Assembly (NCBI RefSeq): GCF_001730305.1
Contig: NZ_MIJY01000001.1
Coordinates: forward strand, 1 to 64,000
DNA: 64,000 nucleotides
From: Enterococcus termitis
GTDB lineage: Bacteria; Bacillota; Bacilli; Lactobacillales; Enterococcaceae
Reading direction: 5' to 3'
Position numbers and translations under genes: made by a program. The notes under the pieces were generated by a model. That model was not told the DNA's origin and made no database searches. It saw only the letters and a program-made list of their open reading frames with translations. The stretch's first letter is position 1. Each line of letters begins with the position of its first letter. This document shows positions 33,602 to 43,732 of the stretch, in pieces.

Positions 33602-33748
33602 ATGTACGCTGTAAAAGTATTACATGGGTATATTAGTAAAGACGGGCAACGTACAAGAGACAAAAGACGAGCGCGGATCTTTAGTAATAAAAATTATGCA
33701 GAAAAATTTGCAGATAAAATCGGTGGACGAGTAAAAGAAATGTACTAG
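33602..33748 (+). CDS. Small basic protein of unknown function
   Basis: 48 residues from ATG 33602; GGGAGG lies seven bases upstream, and an in-frame ATG at 33596 is too close to it. The sequence MYAVKVLHGYISKDGQRTRDKR continues RARIFSNKNYAEKFADKIGG and ends RVKEMY. It is very basic and probably a small globular protein. I do not recognise the family. The next signal downstream is a terminator facing both ways. Confidence 0.6.
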   Translation: MYAVKVLHGYISKDGQRTRDKRRARIFSNKNYAEKFADKIGGRVKEMY

Positions 33749-33783
33749 ATAAATAAACAGGAAAAACAGCCGAAAAAAAGAGC

Positions 33784-33829
33784 AACAACAAGAAATCCAG
33801 GAAATTTATTTCCTGGATTTCTTGTTGTT
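33784..33829. terminator. Bidirectional terminator
   Basis: A perfect 22-bp stem (33784-33805 and 33808-33829, arms AACAACAAGAAATCCAGG... and complement) with a two-base spacer lies between the small plus-strand gene and the convergent phosphoesterase gene. Confidence 0.85.
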
Positions 33830-33848
33830 TACTCACTAACCGATGCTT

Positions 33849-34661
33849 TTAAAGATATAGATCAAAAACAGCGATTTCCGGCGGAACTCTAAAACGTGCG
33901 GCTATTTTAGTCGTACCGAGTCCAGTATTGACATACAAGGTCGTATCGTTTGCTAAATTGTAAAAACCGCTGAAATATTTTTCTGCCATAGCATTTTTGA
34001 TTGTTAGAAAAGGAACATTGATTTGTCCGCCGTGACTATGACCAGATAAAATCAGTTGAACGTTTTGGTCGATAAGTTCATCTGCTTTGTCCGGCTCGTG
34101 ACTTAGTAAAATCGTGTAATCACTTTGTCGGTTAATCAAAGTCTCATCAATAGCGGAATTTCCCAATAAAGAGTCATCTAAGCCGCCAATAAAAATTGAT
34201 TTTCCTTCCGAAAGTGAAACATTGATTCCAGAATTCTCCAATAACTGAAAGTCAGCAGCTGCTAGAATTTCTGGGTACACACGGGCAGCGCCACCGCCAT
34301 AATCATGGTTGCCCCAAACCGCAAATTTTCCTAACGGAGCGTTCAAGCGGCTTAACGCCGTAACTACTTCCTCCGCCGGTCCGTATTTTGCATAATTATC
34401 GAATAAATCGCCGGTAAACAAAATAATATCGGGTTGTTCTTTATTTACTCGTGTGACGATTTTTTCCAACTGGGCTGCAGGATACTTTTCTTGGATATGA
34501 ATGTCTGAAAGTTGTACAACCTTGACTGGCTTTTGCCCATCGTTATTTCCAATCGTATAGTTATGTGTGACGATTCTTTTGGGTTCTATAAAAAAGGCAT
34601 ATAGAATCATACCGATGATTACAAAAAATAATAATAAGAAAATAATTGATCTTTTTTTCAT
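33849..34661 (-). CDS. Membrane-anchored calcineurin-like metallophosphoesterase
   Basis: 270 residues. An N-terminal signal-anchor (SIIFLLLFFVIIGMILYAFFI) places the enzyme outside the membrane. All metal-binding motifs are present: LSDIHIQ, GDLFDN, GNHDYGG, LLSHEPD and LSGHSHGGQ. The closest known type is YkuE/YpbG, a two-metal phosphoesterase; the substrate (UDP-sugar or lipid) is unknown. The gene stands alone on the minus strand between two terminators or spacers. Confidence 0.87.
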   Translation of the reverse strand: MKKRSIIFLLLFFVIIGMILYAFFIEPKRIVTHNYTIGNNDGQKPVKVVQLSDIHIQEKYPAAQLEKIVTRVNKEQPDIILFTGDLFDNYAKYGPAEEVVTALSRLNAPLGKFAVWGNHDYGGGAARVYPEILAAADFQLLENSGINVSLSEGKSIFIGGLDDSLLGNSAIDETLINRQSDYTILLSHEPDKADELIDQNVQLILSGHSHGGQINVPFLTIKNAMAEKYFSGFYNLANDTTLYVNTGLGTTKIAARFRVPPEIAVFDLYL

Positions 34662-34919
34662 GTATGTCCTCGCTTTCTTTAGTCACTATATCAAGAATAA
34701 TTAAAAAAATAATAAAAGCGTTCAAATATATAGAAAACTTTAGAATAATTTAGAAGTTTCGATAAAAAAGTATAAGCTTGCCATTTTATTACTTAGAAAA
34801 ACTGTTCAAATAAAACTAAAATAAAAAAGATAGTTATGTTTTAGACCGAATAGGTAACAAAGAAAGGGAAAATTTGCTACAATTAAAGAGAACTTTAGAA
34901 AGAAAGAGGGAAAATATAT

Positions 34920-35984
34920 ATGATGATTAGAGTAAATAAATTAAGAGCTTTAATGAAAGCTAATAATCTGGATGCCTTTTTAGTAACTAGCTCATATAAC
35001 TTACGCTATTTGACAAATTTCACTGGTACAACTGGGTTAGCAGTGATCACATTAGATAAGGCTTTTTTTGTCACTGATTTTCGTTATACAGAACAAGCTG
35101 CTGCACAGGCGCAAGGCTATGAGATCATTCAAAATGCAGGTCCGATTTTTGATGAAGTTGTTGCGATAGCAGAAAAGGAGCAATTGACTAATCTTGCCTT
35201 TGAAGAGCTATTTGTTAGCTTTGCAGAATATAGTTTATTAGAAGAAATTACTCCGTGTGATCTAATTCCTGTTGCTGGATTGATCGAAGAATTACGTGAA
35301 GTCAAAGATGAAGAAGAAGTTGCAATTATTGAAAAAGCCTGCAGTATTGCAGATCTTGGGTTTAAACATATTTTAACGGTGATCAAACCAGGAATGACAG
35401 AAATCGAAATTGCTAATCAGCTGGATTTCTATATGCGCTCATTAGGCGCAACAAGTGTTTCTTTTGAAACGATCGTTGCCAGTGGAGTTCGTTCTGCGAT
35501 GCCTCATGGTGTAGCGAGTGAAAAGGTGATCGAAAAAGGTGATTTGATTACCTTAGATTTTGGTTGTTATTATCAAGGGTATGTTTCTGATATGACAAGA
35601 ACCTTTGCAATTGGTGAACCTGACAGTAAATTGAAAGAGATTTATCAAATCGTTTTGGAAGCACAGCTAAAAGTATTAGATGAAGCAAAACCCGGATTGA
35701 CAGGCATTCAGCTAGATGCAATCGCTCGTGATCATATCGCTTCTTATGGGTATGGAGACGCTTTTGGACATAGCACAGGGCATGGGATTGGGTTGGAAAT
35801 TCATGAAGGACCAAATGTCTCATTCAGAGCAGATAAACAGTTTGTGCCTGGAAATGTGATCACAGATGAGCCTGGTATCTATCTTCCTGGTCTTGGCGGT
35901 GTTCGGATCGAGGACGATTTATTAATTACCAAAGACGGTAATCGTGTCTTGACTCATTCACCTAAAGAATTGATTATCTTATAA
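34920..35984 (+). CDS. Xaa-Pro aminopeptidase (M24B family)
   Basis: 354 residues. An N-terminal creatinase-like domain (~1-125) precedes the pita-bread M24 domain with ligands in TLDFGCYYQGYVSDMTRTF, GHSTGHGIGLEIHEGP, ITDEPGIYLPG and GVRIEDD. It removes N-terminal residues preceding proline. Two adjacent ATG codons (34920, 34923) can serve as start. In B. subtilis and relatives the orthologue (yqhT) is followed by efp, but here the next gene is asp23 and no efp is present. Confidence 0.92.
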   Translation: MMIRVNKLRALMKANNLDAFLVTSSYNLRYLTNFTGTTGLAVITLDKAFFVTDFRYTEQAAAQAQGYEIIQNAGPIFDEVVAIAEKEQLTNLAFEELFVSFAEYSLLEEITPCDLIPVAGLIEELREVKDEEEVAIIEKACSIADLGFKHILTVIKPGMTEIEIANQLDFYMRSLGATSVSFETIVASGVRSAMPHGVASEKVIEKGDLITLDFGCYYQGYVSDMTRTFAIGEPDSKLKEIYQIVLEAQLKVLDEAKPGLTGIQLDAIARDHIASYGYGDAFGHSTGHGIGLEIHEGPNVSFRADKQFVPGNVITDEPGIYLPGLGGVRIEDDLLITKDGNRVLTHSPKELIIL

Positions 35985-36137
35985 ATAGCAGAACACGTTT
36001 TCTACGCTCTTTTTTTGGTAGCGAAATCGGCCATTTAATGATAAACTAATGGTGAATGTAAACTTAGATAGGTATATGAACGAAAGCTTGGAAATGCAGA
36101 TAAAGTTTCTCGGACATAACTATTGAGGAGGATAAAA

Positions 36138-36563
36138 ATGACTGACGAAAAAAATCTAGTAATCAATACAAAAGATGCTTTAGGCGAAATCGTAATTGCG
36201 CCGGAAGTGATTGAAGTCATTATTGGTATTGCAGCTTCTAAAGTTGATGGCGTATATGGTATGCGCGGAACATTTGCTAATAATGTAACAGAATTTCTTG
36301 GCCGTGCTGCTCATGGTAAAGGTGTCTATTTAAGAGCAGAAGAAGAAGGCTTAAAAGTTGATATTTATTGTTACTTGAACTACGGTATTTCAGTACCTAA
36401 AGTAGCATTAGACATGCAGGATCGTGTAAAACAACAAGTACTATTTATGACAGATATCGATTTAGTTGAAGTGAACATCCATGTGGTAGCGGTCGTTCCT
36501 GAAAAACTTCCAGAACCAGATTTTGATGAATTATTCCCGGAAGAAGAGGGCACAAATGAGTAA
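36138..36563 (+). CDS. Asp23/Gls24 family envelope stress protein
   Basis: 141 residues from ATG 36138 (GAGGAGG upstream); an earlier in-frame start at 36123 lies before the Shine-Dalgarno. The pattern GEIVIAPEVIEVIIGIAASKVDGVYGM then YGISVPKVALDMQDRVKQQV is diagnostic of the family (YqhY in B. subtilis). It is linked to acetyl-CoA carboxylase and envelope homeostasis in other Firmicutes. Overlaps nusB by eight bases. Confidence 0.92.
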   Translation: MTDEKNLVINTKDALGEIVIAPEVIEVIIGIAASKVDGVYGMRGTFANNVTEFLGRAAHGKGVYLRAEEEGLKVDIYCYLNYGISVPKVALDMQDRVKQQVLFMTDIDLVEVNIHVVAVVPEKLPEPDFDELFPEEEGTNE

Positions 36564-37002
36564 GCCTAGTTTTACTCGTCATGAGATTCGTGAAAAAGCG
36601 CTGCAAGCTTTATTTCCTTTAGATTTTAATGTTGATTTGACGAAGCAAGATGCGATTTCTTATGCATTGGAGTTGGATAATCGAGAGATCATCAGTGAAG
36701 ATGGAGAAGAGTTTGTCCCCACTTATTTAGATTTATTAGTAGGTGGCGTTTGTGATCGCAAAGGAGAACTTGACGAGGTTATCGAGAAACATTTAGGTGC
36801 AAACTGGTCGATCGCGCGAATCGCCAAAATGGATTTGATTATTTTACGTATGGCTATTTTTGAAATGATGTATGCAGGTGATGTACCGAATACTGTTGCA
36901 TTAAATGAAGCCATCGAGTTGACTAAAAAGTATAGCGATGACCGTTCAAGAAAGTTTGTCAACGGTGTGTTGTCGAATGTGATGAAAGATATTGAGGATT
37001 AA
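36556..37002 (+). CDS. nusB: Transcription antitermination factor NusB
   Basis: 148 residues from ATG 36556, overlapping the asp23 stop. Pattern EIREKALQALFPLDFN, then NWSIARIAKMDLIILRMAIFEM and NEAIELTKKYSDDRSRKFVNGVLSNV fits NusB. It binds boxA RNA with S10 and supports rRNA transcription antitermination. A terminator follows. Confidence 0.96.
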   Translation: MSKPSFTRHEIREKALQALFPLDFNVDLTKQDAISYALELDNREIISEDGEEFVPTYLDLLVGGVCDRKGELDEVIEKHLGANWSIARIAKMDLIILRMAIFEMMYAGDVPNTVALNEAIELTKKYSDDRSRKFVNGVLSNVMKDIED

Positions 37003-37041
37003 ATGGTTCGCATTTTTACTGTTTAACCAGATTTTAGCTGG

Positions 37042-37088
37042 CTAAGAATAACTCGCAGAGTTGCTCTTAGTCGCTTTTTTTGTACATG
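37042..37088 (+). terminator. Terminator after nusB
   Basis: CTAAGAATAACTC / GAGTTGCTCTTAG stem with small mismatches, then TCGCTTTTTTTG. Confidence 0.75.
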
Positions 37089-37177
37089 AAATCGTTTGTG
37101 AGTAGTATTATTGAGTGTTAAGACCTGATAAATTATGCTAAAATAAGACAATACAGACAAAAAAGAGGAGTGATCTT

Positions 37178-38023
37178 GTGGGAGAGTTAATCAACGGACG
37201 TGAGTTAGCAGATAAAATGCAGGCACAAATCAAAGAAGAGGTTGCAGAACTTGAAAAAATCGGGATTCGCCCAGGATTAGTCGTATTGTTGGTAGGCGAG
37301 AATCAGGCAAGTCAAACATACGTAAAAAATAAAGATTTAGCGGCGGCGAAAATCGGGATCCATTCAAAGATCGAGCGTTTGCCTGAAACAATTTCTGAGG
37401 CGGAGTTGCTGGAAGTGATCGAACGCTATAATCAAGACCCTGAGTTTCATGGTATCTTAGTTCAGCTGCCGTTACCAAAACATATCAATGAAGAAAAAGT
37501 ATTGCTAGCAGTTGATCCAAATAAAGATGTGGATGGTTTTCACCCAATGAATATGGGGCATTTATTTATCGGTGAGCCTACAATGATTCCTTGTACACCG
37601 TACGGCATCATGAAAATGTTTGAAGCGTATAACATTGATCTTGAAGGGAAACGAGCAGTTGTAATCGGACGGAGCAACATTGTGGGCAAGCCGATGGCAC
37701 AACTGATGATGATGGAAAATGCAACGGTGACGATCGCACATTCTAGAACGGTCGACTTACCGTCAGTTGCTAAAGAAGCAGATATTCTAGTCGTAGCAAT
37801 CGGACGTGGTCATTTTGTGACGAAAGAGTTCGTGAAACCAGGTGCAGTTGTGATCGATGTGGGTATGAATCGTGATGAAAATGGCAAGTTGATCGGCGAT
37901 GTGAAGTTCGATGAAGTCTCTGAAATCGCTAGCTACATTACACCTGTTCCTAAAGGTGTAGGCCCAATGACGATCACGATGTTGATGTATCAAACGGTGG
38001 AGGCCGCTAAAAAACAAAAGTAA
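37178..38023 (+). CDS. folD: Bifunctional methylenetetrahydrofolate dehydrogenase/cyclohydrolase
   Basis: 281 residues from GTG 37178, with AGAGGAG eight bases upstream. Motifs: [17 protein letters not shown] with the catalytic Lys, [38 protein letters not shown] (NADP site) and [16 protein letters not shown]. It interconverts 5,10-methylene-THF and 10-formyl-THF in one-carbon metabolism. Followed closely by xseA. Confidence 0.97.
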   Translation: MGELINGRELADKMQAQIKEEVAELEKIGIRPGLVVLLVGENQASQTYVKNKDLAAAKIGIHSKIERLPETISEAELLEVIERYNQDPEFHGILVQLPLPKHINEEKVLLAVDPNKDVDGFHPMNMGHLFIGEPTMIPCTPYGIMKMFEAYNIDLEGKRAVVIGRSNIVGKPMAQLMMMENATVTIAHSRTVDLPSVAKEADILVVAIGRGHFVTKEFVKPGAVVIDVGMNRDENGKLIGDVKFDEVSEIASYITPVPKGVGPMTITMLMYQTVEAAKKQK

Positions 38024-38032
38024 GGTGAGAAG

Positions 38033-39376
38033 ATGGAGCAGCAATATTTAACAGTTACAGCTTTAACCAAATATTTAAAACGTAAATTTGATGCTGATCC
38101 ATACTTGGAACGTGTCTACTTAACAGGAGAAATTTCTAATTTTCGTTTGAGACCGAATGCTCATCAGTACTTTAGTTTAAAAGATGATGGTGCAAAGATT
38201 TCGGCAATCATGTTTAAATCAGCTTTCCAAAAGCTGAAATTTCAACCTAAAGAAGGCATGAAAGTCTTAGTTGTTGGTCGTGTTTCCCTCTATGAAAATG
38301 GCGGTTCTTACCAGATTTATGTAGAGCATATGGAGCCGGACGGCGTAGGAGCGTTATACCAAGCGCTGGCAGAACTACGTGAAAAGTTAGGGAAAGAAGG
38401 TTTGTTTGAAGGACCGAAAAAAATACTTCCTCGTTATCCGAAAAGAATTGCAGTTGTGACTAGTCCTAGCGGAGCGGTTATTCGAGACATCATTACGACA
38501 GTTAAAAGACGATATCCGATTGCCCAACTGGTCTTATTTCCAACCTTAGTGCAGGGAGATCAGGCAGCAGACGATATTGTTCGAAATATCCAGAGAATTG
38601 AAGAACTGGGAACATTTGATACCATGATCATTGGACGAGGCGGCGGATCGATCGAGGATCTATGGCCGTTTAATGAAGAGCGAGTTGCTAGAGCGATTTA
38701 TCAAGCGCAGACACCCATTATTTCCTCAGTAGGGCATGAAACAGATGTTACGATTGCGGATATGGTGGCAGATGTCAGAGCGGCAACACCTACAGCCGCC
38801 GCGGAATTGGCAGTACCTGTATTAAATGAGGAACTGTTGAAAATAAGAGATCGGCAAACACGTTTAGAGCAGAGTTTTCTTTATCAGTTGAAACAAAAAT
38901 CAGACCGCTATCAACGTCTAAAGAACTCCTATGTTTTCAAACAACCGGATCGTTTATACGAAGGACAGACGATCAAGCTGGATCGTATCACTCAGCGTTT
39001 GATTCAATCAATGGAAACTATTTATCATCAAAAACAACGTACGGCGCAGGAAATTATCGGTCAATTCAGGCAGCAAAGTCCTCAAAGTCAAATCAGAGAA
39101 GGGCAGCAACAATTAAGATTTTTAAATGAATCACTGAATAACCGAATGGAACAATATATGAAAGATAAACAAAAACAGTTTGTTTCTGCAGTTCAACAGC
39201 TGGATTTGCTTAGTCCTTTAAAAATAATGGGACGCGGTTATAGCTATACGACGAAAGAGCAACAAGTAATCAAATCAGTAAATGAACTGCAACCAAAAGA
39301 AAAAATCCAAATCCATTATGTGGATGGTGTAGTAGATACGGTGGTAGAGCAAATTTTACCAGCGGAAGAGGAGTAA
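38033..39376 (+). CDS. xseA: Exodeoxyribonuclease VII large subunit
   Basis: 447 residues. An N-terminal OB-fold ([22 protein letters not shown], then [20 protein letters not shown]) precedes the catalytic domain [32 protein letters not shown] and [17 protein letters not shown], followed by a long coiled coil. It degrades single-stranded DNA with XseB. Nine bases after folD. Confidence 0.97.
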   Translation: MEQQYLTVTALTKYLKRKFDADPYLERVYLTGEISNFRLRPNAHQYFSLKDDGAKISAIMFKSAFQKLKFQPKEGMKVLVVGRVSLYENGGSYQIYVEHMEPDGVGALYQALAELREKLGKEGLFEGPKKILPRYPKRIAVVTSPSGAVIRDIITTVKRRYPIAQLVLFPTLVQGDQAADDIVRNIQRIEELGTFDTMIIGRGGGSIEDLWPFNEERVARAIYQAQTPIISSVGHETDVTIADMVADVRAATPTAAAELAVPVLNEELLKIRDRQTRLEQSFLYQLKQKSDRYQRLKNSYVFKQPDRLYEGQTIKLDRITQRLIQSMETIYHQKQRTAQEIIGQFRQQSPQSQIREGQQQLRFLNESLNNRMEQYMKDKQKQFVSAVQQLDLLSPLKIMGRGYSYTTKEQQVIKSVNELQPKEKIQIHYVDGVVDTVVEQILPAEEE

Positions 39377-39380
39377 AAAA

Positions 39381-39620
39381 ATGGCCAAAGAAAAAACAGT
39401 CGAAAAGACATTTGAAGAATCATTAACGGAATTAGAAGAAATCGTACAACGTTTAGAGCGTGGCGATGTTCCTTTGGAAGAAGCTCTTGCGGCTTTTCAA
39501 GAAGGAATGGTCTTAAGTAAACAGTGTCAGGATACTTTAGAAAAAGCTGAAAAAACATTGACGAAAGTAATGACTGAAAATAACGAAGAAATTCCATTTG
39601 AAGAAGGAGAGGCAAATTGA
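39381..39620 (+). CDS. xseB: Exodeoxyribonuclease VII small subunit
   Basis: 79 residues, [21 protein letters not shown] then [12 protein letters not shown] and [10 protein letters not shown]: the helical hairpin of XseB that binds the XseA stalk. It sits four bases after xseA and its stop overlaps the next start (TGATG). Confidence 0.97.
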   Translation: MAKEKTVEKTFEESLTELEEIVQRLERGDVPLEEALAAFQEGMVLSKQCQDTLEKAEKTLTKVMTENNEEIPFEEGEAN

Positions 39621-40510
39621 TGAAAAATTTCACTGATTTTCGTAAGCAACAGTTGCCGCTTATTGAAAAAGAAATGGAAAATTTTATCAATGATTATACA
39701 GCAAATGATCGTTTAAAAGAAGCGATGCTGTATTCGATTCATGCGGGTGGCAAACGATTTCGTCCGCTCCTGGTTTTAGCAGTACTTGATTCATTCAATC
39801 GAGAAATACAAACTGCGGATTATCAAGTTGCTGCAGCGCTTGAAATGATTCATACGTACTCATTGATTCATGACGATCTGCCGGCGATGGATGATGATGA
39901 CTTGCGCCGTGGGAAACCGACAAATCATAAAGTATTTGGTGAAGCCCATGCTATTTTAGCTGGGGATGGCTTATTGACGGCTGCTTTTCAACTGGTAGCA
40001 CTTAGCCAAATTCAGTCTGATCAAAAAGTGCTGCTGATTCAGCTGTTAAGCAAAGCTTCTGGAACACAAGGAATGGTCGCTGGACAAGCAGGAGATCTGC
40101 AAGGTGAAAACAGTTCACTGTCACTCGCAGAACTTGCGGATGTGCATGAAAAGAAAACCGGTGCACTGATTGAATTTGCTCTTTTAGCAGGTGGAATTTT
40201 AGCGCAACAGCCACAAGAAGTTGTAGACTTACTTGGTGTTTTTGCCAGTCATTTAGGATTGGCCTTTCAAATCAAGGATGATTTATTGGATGCGACGAGT
40301 TCAGAAGAAGAACTAGGTAAACAAGTTGGTCGGGATGAAGCGTTAAACAAAAGTACGTATCCAGGCTTGCTTGGCTTAGAAGGTGCAAAAGAAGCATTGG
40401 CTGAACAGCTTAATTTAGGCAATGAAACGTTAGAAGCAGTGAAAGAAATAAGCAGTGATTTTCATCTGGCATTATTACAAGAATTTTTAAATCAATTGCG
40501 GTTATCATAG
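39620..40510 (+). CDS. ispA: Farnesyl/geranyl diphosphate synthase
   Basis: 296 residues from ATG 39620 (an in-frame TTG three bases earlier is less likely). First aspartate-rich motif DDLPAMDDDDLRRGKPTNHK and second motif KDDLLD are both intact, as are GGKRFRPLL and QAGDL. It makes C15 prenyl diphosphate for undecaprenyl phosphate and quinones. No dxs follows, unlike B. subtilis; enterococci use the mevalonate route. Confidence 0.95.
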   Translation: MKNFTDFRKQQLPLIEKEMENFINDYTANDRLKEAMLYSIHAGGKRFRPLLVLAVLDSFNREIQTADYQVAAALEMIHTYSLIHDDLPAMDDDDLRRGKPTNHKVFGEAHAILAGDGLLTAAFQLVALSQIQSDQKVLLIQLLSKASGTQGMVAGQAGDLQGENSSLSLAELADVHEKKTGALIEFALLAGGILAQQPQEVVDLLGVFASHLGLAFQIKDDLLDATSSEEELGKQVGRDEALNKSTYPGLLGLEGAKEALAEQLNLGNETLEAVKEISSDFHLALLQEFLNQLRLS

Positions 40511-40523
40511 AAAGAAGGCACTT

Positions 40524-41339
40524 ATGAAAAAAGAGCGCGTGGATATTTTAGCGTTTAACCAAGGATTATTTGAAACAAGGGAAAAAGCAAAACGGGCAGT
40601 GATGGCTGGTCTCGTCTACAATGATAAAAATGAACGATTAGATAAACCGGGAGAGAAAATTTTGATTGAAACACCTCTTCAAGTCAAAGGACAACCATTG
40701 CCTTATGTTTCTCGTGGCGGATTAAAATTAGAAAAAGCATTACAGGTTTTCCAAATCGATGTAGTAGATAAGACGATGCTGGATATCGGCGCTTCTACGG
40801 GCGGATTTACTGATGTTGCTTTACAAAACGGCGCTCGTTTAAGTTATGCGTTGGATGTGGGCTACAACCAGCTTGCTTGGAAAATTCGTCAAGATGAACG
40901 AGTTGTGGTGATGGAACGGACGAATTTTCGGTATAGTACACCCGCAGATTTCGAAGAAGGGATACCAGATATTGCAACGATCGATGTGTCATTTATTTCT
41001 TTGAAGCTGATATTGCCGCCGTTACATGCTATTTTAAAACCAGGTGGTCAAGTTGTTGCCTTAATTAAACCACAATTTGAAGCAGGTAAAGAACTTGTTG
41101 GTAAAAAAGGAATCGTCCGTGAACCGGAAACCCATAAACTTGTGCTAAATGATATTCTCACTTTTGCGCAAGAGCACGGTTATATGATCAGTGGACTGGA
41201 TTATTCTCCAATCACAGGTGGTGAAGGAAATATTGAATTTCTAGCCTATCTGACTTCTATTGAAGGAGCAGGAACAATGACCGATTCAGTTGATATAGAT
41301 GAAGTGGTAGCAGCTGCTCATCGTGAATTGAAAAAGTAG
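40524..41339 (+). CDS. TlyA family rRNA 2'-O-methyltransferase / S4-domain protein
   Basis: 271 residues. An N-terminal S4 RNA-binding domain (LAFNQGLFETREKAKRAVMAGLV) is followed by an FtsJ-like methyltransferase domain with the SAM site DIGASTGGFTDVALQNGA, then DVSFISLKLILP and ALIKPQFEAG. Homologues methylate rRNA; in annotation they are often called hemolysin A. Usual position between ispA and argR. Confidence 0.92.
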   Translation: MKKERVDILAFNQGLFETREKAKRAVMAGLVYNDKNERLDKPGEKILIETPLQVKGQPLPYVSRGGLKLEKALQVFQIDVVDKTMLDIGASTGGFTDVALQNGARLSYALDVGYNQLAWKIRQDERVVVMERTNFRYSTPADFEEGIPDIATIDVSFISLKLILPPLHAILKPGGQVVALIKPQFEAGKELVGKKGIVREPETHKLVLNDILTFAQEHGYMISGLDYSPITGGEGNIEFLAYLTSIEGAGTMTDSVDIDEVVAAAHRELKK

Positions 41340-41366
41340 TGAGATGCAGATACTCTTTTATAGTTG

Positions 41367-41407
41367 ATTGCGGTTTAGCTTAAATAGTTTAAACCGCAAT
41401 TTTTTAT
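41367..41407 (+). terminator. Terminator after the tlyA-type gene
   Basis: ATTGCGGTTTA (41367-41377) / TAAACCGCAAT (41390-41400) then TTTTTT. Confidence 0.9.
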
Positions 41408-41527
41408 TAAAATCAGATGTTAATGTTACGTCAGCTAATCTTTTTGGTGCTCTGCTTTTAGACTTTCAAAATGAATAAAAATACGCTATGATAAAATGGA
41501 AATGGATTTGAAAAGGAGCCAATTAGT

Positions 41528-41977
41528 ATGAGAAAAAAAGATCGACATCGTCTGATTACTCGTTTATTAGCAGATAAAAATATTCAAAAACAAGAAGACT
41601 TTGTGGCTTACTTACAAGAAAAAGGGGTTGAAGTCACACAGGCCACGATTTCTCGTGATATCAAAGAAATGAAATTGATCAAAGTTCCTTCTGCTGAAGG
41701 TGGCTACCGCTACAGTGTTCCTGTTCAAACGCAAGAAGATAGCGCAGTTAAATTAGAAAAATTACTGAAAGATGCATTTATTTCAGTTGATCAGATGGAT
41801 AAGCAGGTTATTTTGCGTACTATACCAGGGAATGCTGCTGCTGTTTCTAATTTAATTGAAAAACAATACAAAGACATTGTTTTTGCTGCGATCAATGACG
41901 ATGACAGTGTCTTGATTATTGCGCGGACTGATAAAGATGCAGAGTATTTAAAAGCTGAATTTTTCCGATATATTTAA
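41528..41977 (+). CDS. argR: Arginine repressor ArgR/AhrC
   Basis: 149 residues. The N-terminal winged helix (DRHRLITRLLADKNIQKQED then VEVTQATISRDIKEM) binds ARG boxes; the C-terminal domain has NAAAVSNLIEKQ and the arginine-binding segment INDDDSVLIIARTDKDAE. It controls arginine biosynthesis and catabolism as a hexamer. GAAAAGGAG precedes ATG 41528. The adjacency to recN is conserved in Firmicutes. Confidence 0.95.
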   Translation: MRKKDRHRLITRLLADKNIQKQEDFVAYLQEKGVEVTQATISRDIKEMKLIKVPSAEGGYRYSVPVQTQEDSAVKLEKLLKDAFISVDQMDKQVILRTIPGNAAAVSNLIEKQYKDIVFAAINDDDSVLIIARTDKDAEYLKAEFFRYI

Positions 41978-41996
41978 AAATCGAGGTGAATGAACA

Positions 41997-43688
41997 ATGC
42001 TGCAAGAACTTTCTGTAAAGAATTTTGCGATCATATCGTCTTTACGTTTAGACTTTCAAATGGGAATGACGGTTTTAACTGGTGAAACGGGTGCTGGTAA
42101 ATCGATTATTATCGATGCAATGGGCTTATTGACTGGAGGACGAGGCTCAAGCGATTATATCCGCCAAGGAGCATCAAAATGTGTATTGGAAGGGCTATTT
42201 ACGATGCCGAAAAACCAAGAATTAGTCAATCTGCTGGAAGAACTTGGTATCGAAAATGATGAGGAATCACTTGTGATCCAACGAGATATTTCCACTTCTG
42301 GGAAAAATGTCTGCCGGGTGAACGGTCGAATCATCAACATTGCAAATCTACGCAAAGTTGGAGAATATTTAGTTGATATTCATGGACAAAACGAGCACCA
42401 AGAATTGATGCAAAGTGATAGACATTTAGGGATGCTGGATGATTTTGGCGACAAGGAATTATTGAAAATCAAAGAACAATATGAAGAAAGTTATTCTGAT
42501 TATCGGATGATTGAAAAAAAAGTCAGAAATCGTCAAAAAAATGAAAAAGAATTCGCTCAGCGGATGGACATGCTGCAATTTCAAAGCGATGAAATCGCTG
42601 CTGCTCAGCTAGTTGCAGGAGAAGAAGAGCAATTGATAGAAGAGCGGAACAAATTAGGTAATTTCCAAAAAATTGCAGACGCATTAGCTGCGAGTCATGA
42701 AGCGATCAACGGAGAAGGCGACAGTAGCTTGGATAAAATCGGTTATGCTATGAATGAACTTTCTTCGATTGAAAACCTTGATCCTGAATACAAAGCGCTT
42801 TCGGAAACTGTTCAAAACAGCTATTACTTATTACAAGAAGCTAGTGGTGATTTAACGCGTCATATCGACAGTTTAGAACTAGATGAAAACCGATTAAATG
42901 AAGTAGAAACAAGATTAGAATTAATCCGCCAAATGAAACGAAAGTACGGTGAGTCGATCGATTCCATCCTTGAATATTATCATGAAATCACCCGTGAGTT
43001 AGCAGATGCTGACTTTCTGGAAGGCCGCACGGGAGAGCTTGAAACGTTATTAGTTGAAAAGAAAAACCAAGTTCTTGAACTTGGAATGAAGTTGCGGACC
43101 ATTAGAAAAAAAGTTGCAGCTGTTTTAGAAAAAAGTATCTTAAAAGAATTGAAAGAGTTATACATGGAGCGGACAGAATTTGATATACGTTTTTCAGAGC
43201 TGCCTGAAGATCAAATCACAGAAGAAGGACTCGATCAAGTCGAATTTTATATTACAACAAACCCAGGTGAGCCGTTGAAGCCTTTAGTTAGAGTAGCTTC
43301 TGGTGGTGAACTTTCTCGTGTGATGCTTGCTTTGAAAACCATTTTTTCTAAGTCACAGGGAATTACAAGCATTGTTTTTGACGAAGTGGATACAGGTGTC
43401 AGCGGACGTGTGGCACAGGCAATTGCAGATAAGATTTATCAGATTTCAGAAGATTCGCAAGTACTATGTATCACTCATTTGCCCCAAGTCGCAGCCGTTG
43501 CTGATTATCAATACTTTATCGAAAAAGAAATCATTGGTGAGCGGACTGAAACAAAAGTTCGACGTTTGGAAGAAAAGGAACGAGTGACAGAAATTGCTCG
43601 GATGCTTTCAGGCAGCGAGATCACTAAACTGACAATGGAGCACGCTGAGGAATTATTGAATATGGCTGAGAAAGAACGGAAGGGATAG
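41997..43688 (+). CDS. recN: DNA repair protein RecN
   Basis: 563 residues, SMC-like. Walker A GETGAGKSIIIDAMGLLTGG near the N-terminus, long coiled-coil arms in the middle, and the C-terminal signature LVRVASGGELSRVMLALK with Walker B SIVFDEVDTGVSG and ITHLPQVAA. It acts early at DNA double-strand breaks. It is followed by a very strong bidirectional terminator. Confidence 0.97.
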   Translation: MLQELSVKNFAIISSLRLDFQMGMTVLTGETGAGKSIIIDAMGLLTGGRGSSDYIRQGASKCVLEGLFTMPKNQELVNLLEELGIENDEESLVIQRDISTSGKNVCRVNGRIINIANLRKVGEYLVDIHGQNEHQELMQSDRHLGMLDDFGDKELLKIKEQYEESYSDYRMIEKKVRNRQKNEKEFAQRMDMLQFQSDEIAAAQLVAGEEEQLIEERNKLGNFQKIADALAASHEAINGEGDSSLDKIGYAMNELSSIENLDPEYKALSETVQNSYYLLQEASGDLTRHIDSLELDENRLNEVETRLELIRQMKRKYGESIDSILEYYHEITRELADADFLEGRTGELETLLVEKKNQVLELGMKLRTIRKKVAAVLEKSILKELKELYMERTEFDIRFSELPEDQITEEGLDQVEFYITTNPGEPLKPLVRVASGGELSRVMLALKTIFSKSQGITSIVFDEVDTGVSGRVAQAIADKIYQISEDSQVLCITHLPQVAAVADYQYFIEKEIIGERTETKVRRLEEKERVTEIARMLSGSEITKLTMEHAEELLNMAEKERKG

Positions 43689-43732
43689 AGCGTCTATTTC
43701 AAGCAATAAAAAGTAGTTTTATTCAGAGCTCT

